From JAZKFT01 sp040386335 (lineage in GTDB: Bacteria; Bacteroidota; Bacteroidia; Chitinophagales; Chitinophagaceae): a DNA stretch of 64,000 nucleotides. The translations under genes and the position numbers were made by a program. Where the stretch lies: NCBI GenBank assembly GCA_040386335.1, contig JAZKFT010000040.1:124001-188000 (forward strand), written 5' to 3'. The notes beneath the pieces were generated by a model, which was given only the letters and a program-made list of their open reading frames with translations, ran no database searches and was not told the DNA's origin. Positions 60,320 to 64,000 of this stretch are shown in pieces. Each line of letters starts with the position of its first letter. Within the stretch, counting starts at the first letter, position 1.

Positions 60320-60955
60320 ATGATCAGCATTTTCAATGCATCCAATTTTCACCAGCTTTGTGACAAACTGGCCCTAAAAAATCCCATCCTGAAAAGCATT
60401 CTTGACCGGTATGGCTATCCGCCACTTTGGGGGAGGGAACCCGATTTTCAAACGCTGATCCATATCATACTCGAACAACAGGTTTCGCTGGCTTCGGCGA
60501 AGTCGGCACTTAATAAACTGGTAGAAAGGGTAGGGCCGGTTACTCCTCAAAAATTACTGAGCCTAGCAGATGAGGAATTAAAAGCCTGTTATTTTAGCAG
60601 GCAGAAAACAGGGTATGCAAAGCATCTGGCAATATCGGTTTTGGAGGGCCAACTAGTGCTGGAAGCATTAAACGGCATGGACGATGAAGAAGTGCGGCAC
60701 GAGCTTAAAAAAATAAAAGGTATTGGCGACTGGACGGCCGATGTTTTCCTGATGATGGCCTTGCATCGCTGCGATCTTTTTCCGACCGGGGATATAGCCC
60801 TTGTAAACAGTGTACGGTTCGAAATGAATGCGCCACATTTGAGTAAGGATGACATATTACTGCAATCCCAACAATGGAAACCCTATCGAACGATCGCCGC
60901 TTTCTTATTCTGGCATGCCTACATACAGCGCAAAGGAATCGTGATTCCGCCTTAA
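60320..60955 (+). CDS. DNA-3-methyladenine glycosylase II (AlkA-type HhH-GPD)
   Basis: A 211-residue glycosylase. I chose MISIFNASNFHQLCDKLALK at 60320 because homologous domains begin there; the frame runs back to a Met at 60200 with sequence unlike the family. Motifs: FQTLIHIILEQQVSLASAKS, LKKIKGIGDWTADVFLMMAL (helix-hairpin-helix with GIGxWTA) and HRCDLFPTGDIAL containing the catalytic Asp. It excises alkylated bases in base excision repair. It lacks the N-terminal Ada-like part of some AlkA proteins. Confidence 0.88.
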   Translation: MISIFNASNFHQLCDKLALKNPILKSILDRYGYPPLWGREPDFQTLIHIILEQQVSLASAKSALNKLVERVGPVTPQKLLSLADEELKACYFSRQKTGYAKHLAISVLEGQLVLEALNGMDDEEVRHELKKIKGIGDWTADVFLMMALHRCDLFPTGDIALVNSVRFEMNAPHLSKDDILLQSQQWKPYRTIAAFLFWHAYIQRKGIVIPP

Positions 60956-61006
60956 ACACCTACCCGGTAATTAACCCTGCTTTCATCACCTGATAAATAC
61001 ACGACT

Positions 61007-61375
61007 ATGTTACTTGGATTAAGAACCACCATTTACAAAGTGCCCGACCTGGATAAGGCAAAAGCCTGGTTTAGTGATGTTTTTGGCATTGCTCCTTATT
61101 TCGACCAACCCTTTTATGTGGGCTATAATGTCGGTGGTTATGAACTGGGCCTGGATCCAGACAAAAGCAGGAAAGTGGTTGTTGGCAACAACAACATCAC
61201 TTATTGGGGCGTAGCGGATTTACGTACCCTGGTTGCTGCATTAAAAGTGAAAGAGATCACCATTGTGGAGGACGTACAAAATGTTGGTGGGGAAATTTTA
61301 GTAGCTACGATAGCCGATCCTTTTGGCAATAATATCGGGCTGATAGAAAACCCGGAATTTAAACTACCGGTTTAG
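61007..61375 (+). CDS. VOC (glyoxalase/bleomycin resistance) family protein
   Basis: A 122-residue two-repeat VOC fold: LRTTIYKVPDLDKAKAWFSD opens the first beta-alpha-beta-beta-beta unit and ITYWGVADLRTLVAALKVKE the second, ending GNNIGLIENPEF. The Glu in GLIENP fits the metal-binding position, but a clear His partner is not seen. The reaction is not predicted. It is convergent with the CHAT gene; the stop codons overlap by 17 bases. Confidence 0.83.
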   Translation: MLLGLRTTIYKVPDLDKAKAWFSDVFGIAPYFDQPFYVGYNVGGYELGLDPDKSRKVVVGNNNITYWGVADLRTLVAALKVKEITIVEDVQNVGGEILVATIADPFGNNIGLIENPEFKLPV

Positions 61376-64000
61376 TTTTTCTCTTCCGTAATGCGATGGC
61401 CAGGCCCACCAGTAATAATGCGATAGCCGCGGCTGCTATCCACCAATTGTTGCTGGTTGTGCCGGCTGGTGTGTACCCGGTATTTACAAAAGCAGCCCAA
61501 TAATAGGGGGATGCTTTTACACCCTGGTATTCTTCAATGTATTGCAGTTTTGCGTGGTGCAACATATTGTAGGATGCTCCTTTTTGGGTATAAAAATTTT
61601 TGAACAGTGCAGCCGTGCTTTCATCGTTTACCTGCCACAAAGAAGTGATCACATTTTTGGCCCCCGCCATGTAAAAGCCACGCGACATGCTATACACGCC
61701 CTCTCCATTTTCAAATTTTCCCAGGCCGGTTTCGCAGGCGCTTAGTACCACCAATTTTGCATTTACAGCTTCCTGGTATAGTTCGTGGAGGTATAACGTG
61801 GAGTCATAGAATTGTACCTGGCAACTATCTTCGCTTTGCCCCGATACTGCGTGTGAGCTGATGTGTAATATATCAGCATCATTTGTCATGTTTCTGAAAG
61901 CCCTGATTGTTGCATTTTCATGGGTAAAATACTGTCCGCAGGTTTTTAGGGTTTTAATTTCCTGGAGTTCGGTTAATGACGCGGCCAGCGGTTCCTGCCC
62001 TCTTTCGTGATGGGCGAAAACGGGTGCAAAGGCTGCCATACAATTCGCGGTGGCCGCTTGTTTTCTTTCGTTTTGCTGCAGCAGGTTATCCAGTGAAAAG
62101 CCAAGGGTAACCGACGTTTTTTTTACAAGAAAGGGAACCCTTTGCCAGTTGCTGCTAAAAGTAGTATCGGTAACCAGCGCGTCCCAGGGCAGGTACGATA
62201 ACTGGCCATCCGGTACAATGATCAATGTGGCGGCAGTTTGAGCCTGTAAAACGGGGAGCAGTAGCTGCCGGTATATGAAAAATGAGAGTTGCTGGAATGG
62301 AATCGGAAAATTGTTACAGGAATCGGGATTGGTGAAAAAGGGCCGCCATTTGTCAAAAACCGAGTCCGGCAAGATGCAACTATTCAATGCCAGGGTACCG
62401 TTATGATTTTTTGAAAAAATATAGTATTGACCGCTGTCTGCTGCAAAAAACTCTACAACTGGTGTATTGGAAAAAAGGGGGGCCTGCAAAAAGTTTTTGC
62501 CTGCAATGGTATCCGGCAACTGGCTGAGCGTGGGGTTGGTAAGCTTTAGCCTGGTAATGAGTGAAATGTACCGGTCAACCGTAGAATCGTGGGCTTTTTG
62601 TAACCGCTGCACTTCGGCACTATTGCTGGCTTCAAACTGTTCTATCTTAATATCAGACTGGTTCATTTGCAACAGTTTTATCTGTTGCACCAAGGTGTCG
62701 GCCGATTGGTCGTAGGCTATTTGCTGTTTGATTTGATCCCTTAATACCGCCGCTTTTGAGGCTTCGCTAAAAGCCCATGCCTTGTAAATCCACTCTTGTT
62801 TTTTCACTTTGTTGTACAGCTCATAGCAAATGCCAATGGCCTGGCCGCTCCTTTTTTTCTTTAAGCGCTGGTAATCCAGTTTAGAGGCATCAAAGCTGAA
62901 TTGTTGCTGCAACAGGTCATCCACTTTCATCGCCAGTTCAAAGGCTTTGAGGGCATGGGGAAGCTTGTCGGTACGGCTACTCATCATCCACCAGGCTGCG
63001 ATGGCATCCAGTGCCTCCGCAATGGAGTTCTCTGCATAAAGCACATCCTCACCGGGCAATGCATAGGGATTGTCTTTCTCCATCTTCACCAGGCTGCATA
63101 GCGCCTTATGATAATATTTTATGGCAGAATCCTGTTTGCCAATTTTGCTATAGCAATCCCCCAAAGACTTATAGAGTTTCGAAAATTCCCGGGAATCATC
63201 GGAGCCATTATTGGCAGCAATACCTTCTGCGATAGCTAAGCGATACTGCTGCAACGAACTGTCGAATTTAGAGGCTGCCTGGAGTACATCTGCATATACC
63301 CGCGTGATCTCGTAAGACAGTTCCAGGTCCTTTTCTTCAATGCCTTGCAGCATCTGTAATGCTTCATAAGACGATGCTTCCGCCTCCCTGTATTGTTTGT
63401 CGTTATACAAAGTTTCTGCAATAACAGCTTTGAGGTATACCCGTTGAAATGGCGACAGGTTCAATAGTGATAGCCCTTTCCTTGCCGCTATTAGTGCGGT
63501 ATCAAACTGTCCATTTTGATTAAGGGCATTTGCCAGCGAAAAGTACGGAGCGTACTGCCTTTTTTCCGGAGGTAAACTTTCGTTGTAGACATAAGCTTTG
63601 TGACGGTATGATAAACTTTTTTTATCGTCGCCAAAGCGGAGGTAGTTGTCGGCAAGATAAATGGCCGCCCACATGTCTGGTTGTGAAGTAAAAACCAATC
63701 GTTCAGGTGCCACCATAAAGTACTTTTCGAGTTCGGTAAGCGCCAGGTTATAATTTGTTTTTTTTTGCCAGAACAGCCCTTTCTTATAACAACATTTTCT
63801 TGCCAGTTCTGCTAAAGCCGTATCGCCGGACCTTATTCCAAGGGCATAGGCGCTATCATACATTTCCAAAGCCAGGTTTGCATTTCCCAATTTAAGAAGG
63901 GTATCTGCCAATAACATGTTCCAATTTACTTTATCGGTAACGGGTATTGGTTGATGGGTCCTTTCAATAAACAGCTGGTGCAGCAGTGCGGTATCTTTTT
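61359..64000 (-). CDS. TPR-CHAT domain protein, 5' truncated by the window
   Basis: The frame is open to base 64000, so the Met at 63917 is internal and the N-terminus is missing. About 880 residues are visible. A TPR superhelix (for example RKGLSLLNLSPFQRVYLKAV, ALEMYDSAYALG, KSLGDCYSKIGKQDSAIKYY) is followed by a CHAT protease domain with the histidine in DILHISSHAVSGQ and the cysteine in LVVLSACETGLGKF, then FYMAGAKNVITSLWQVNDES. A C-terminal membrane helix (WWIAAAAIALLLVGLAIAL) and basic tail end it. CHAT proteins are caspase-like proteases; the target is unknown. Confidence 0.9.
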   Translation of the reverse strand, partial: KDTALLHQLFIERTHQPIPVTDKVNWNMLLADTLLKLGNANLALEMYDSAYALGIRSGDTALAELARKCCYKKGLFWQKKTNYNLALTELEKYFMVAPERLVFTSQPDMWAAIYLADNYLRFGDDKKSLSYRHKAYVYNESLPPEKRQYAPYFSLANALNQNGQFDTALIAARKGLSLLNLSPFQRVYLKAVIAETLYNDKQYREAEASSYEALQMLQGIEEKDLELSYEITRVYADVLQAASKFDSSLQQYRLAIAEGIAANNGSDDSREFSKLYKSLGDCYSKIGKQDSAIKYYHKALCSLVKMEKDNPYALPGEDVLYAENSIAEALDAIAAWWMMSSRTDKLPHALKAFELAMKVDDLLQQQFSFDASKLDYQRLKKKRSGQAIGICYELYNKVKKQEWIYKAWAFSEASKAAVLRDQIKQQIAYDQSADTLVQQIKLLQMNQSDIKIEQFEASNSAEVQRLQKAHDSTVDRYISLITRLKLTNPTLSQLPDTIAGKNFLQAPLFSNTPVVEFFAADSGQYYIFSKNHNGTLALNSCILPDSVFDKWRPFFTNPDSCNNFPIPFQQLSFFIYRQLLLPVLQAQTAATLIIVPDGQLSYLPWDALVTDTTFSSNWQRVPFLVKKTSVTLGFSLDNLLQQNERKQAATANCMAAFAPVFAHHERGQEPLAASLTELQEIKTLKTCGQYFTHENATIRAFRNMTNDADILHISSHAVSGQSEDSCQVQFYDSTLYLHELYQEAVNAKLVVLSACETGLGKFENGEGVYSMSRGFYMAGAKNVITSLWQVNDESTAALFKNFYTQKGASYNMLHHAKLQYIEEYQGVKASPYYWAAFVNTGYTPAGTTSNNWWIAAAAIALLLVGLAIALRKRKTKPVV

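Overview
The window looks like chromosome from a Bacteroidota bacterium, most probably family Chitinophagaceae. The evidence is three tandem SusC/SusD outer-membrane uptake pairs, type IX secretion (T9SS) C-terminal sorting domains, a PorZ homologue, many TAnnTTTG promoter elements without clear Shine-Dalgarno sequences, and intergenic spacers made of short degenerate repeats. The species cannot be fixed from the sequence alone.

Layout. 0-9 kb: end of a LolA-like gene, a family 4 glycosyltransferase, then a minus-strand run (secreted endonuclease I with T9SS signal, GNAT acetyltransferase, trpA), a TPR protein and ribonuclease Y. 8.9-23.1 kb: three consecutive SusC/SusD pairs, each closed by its own hairpin terminator; two of the terminators are identical. 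23.2-31.4 kb: an RND/MMPL exporter, tRNA-Cys, a small carboxypeptidase-regulatory-like protein, PorZ, a small AT-rich cassette built around a DUF6934 protein, recO and a fumarylacetoacetase-family gene. 31.5-41.4 kb: a GH9 glycoside hydrolase fused to a deacetylase-like domain, a fatty acid hydroxylase, a TIGR02757 protein, a trans-sulfuration enzyme, asparagine synthetase, DUF2911 and ACP phosphodiesterase. 41.4-49.7 kb: small secreted proteins, a metallo-hydrolase, a histidine phosphatase, ComEC, purH, a DMT permease and a lipoprotein. 49.7-51.3 kb: an AT-rich islet of orphan genes and gene fragments. 51.4-64 kb: mfd, an ATPase-nuclease fusion gene preceded by two palindromes, a short DUF5679-like protein, gyrB, a polysaccharide deacetylase lipoprotein, an AlkA-type glycosylase, a VOC protein and a TPR-CHAT protein cut by the window end.

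How the genes fit together. Most of the window is housekeeping (gyrB, mfd, recO, rny, purH, asnB, trpA, acpH, metB) interleaved with glycan and nutrient capture (SusCD pairs, GH9, deacetylases) and T9SS-dependent secretion (PorZ, endonuclease I). The accessory material of most interest is the ATPase/PD-(D/E)XK gene with palindromes that contain its own likely promoter, the DUF6934 cassette inserted between porZ and recO, and the decayed islet upstream of mfd. I saw no CRISPR array, no transposase and no prophage. All functions are read from sequence motifs by eye; no database search was run.
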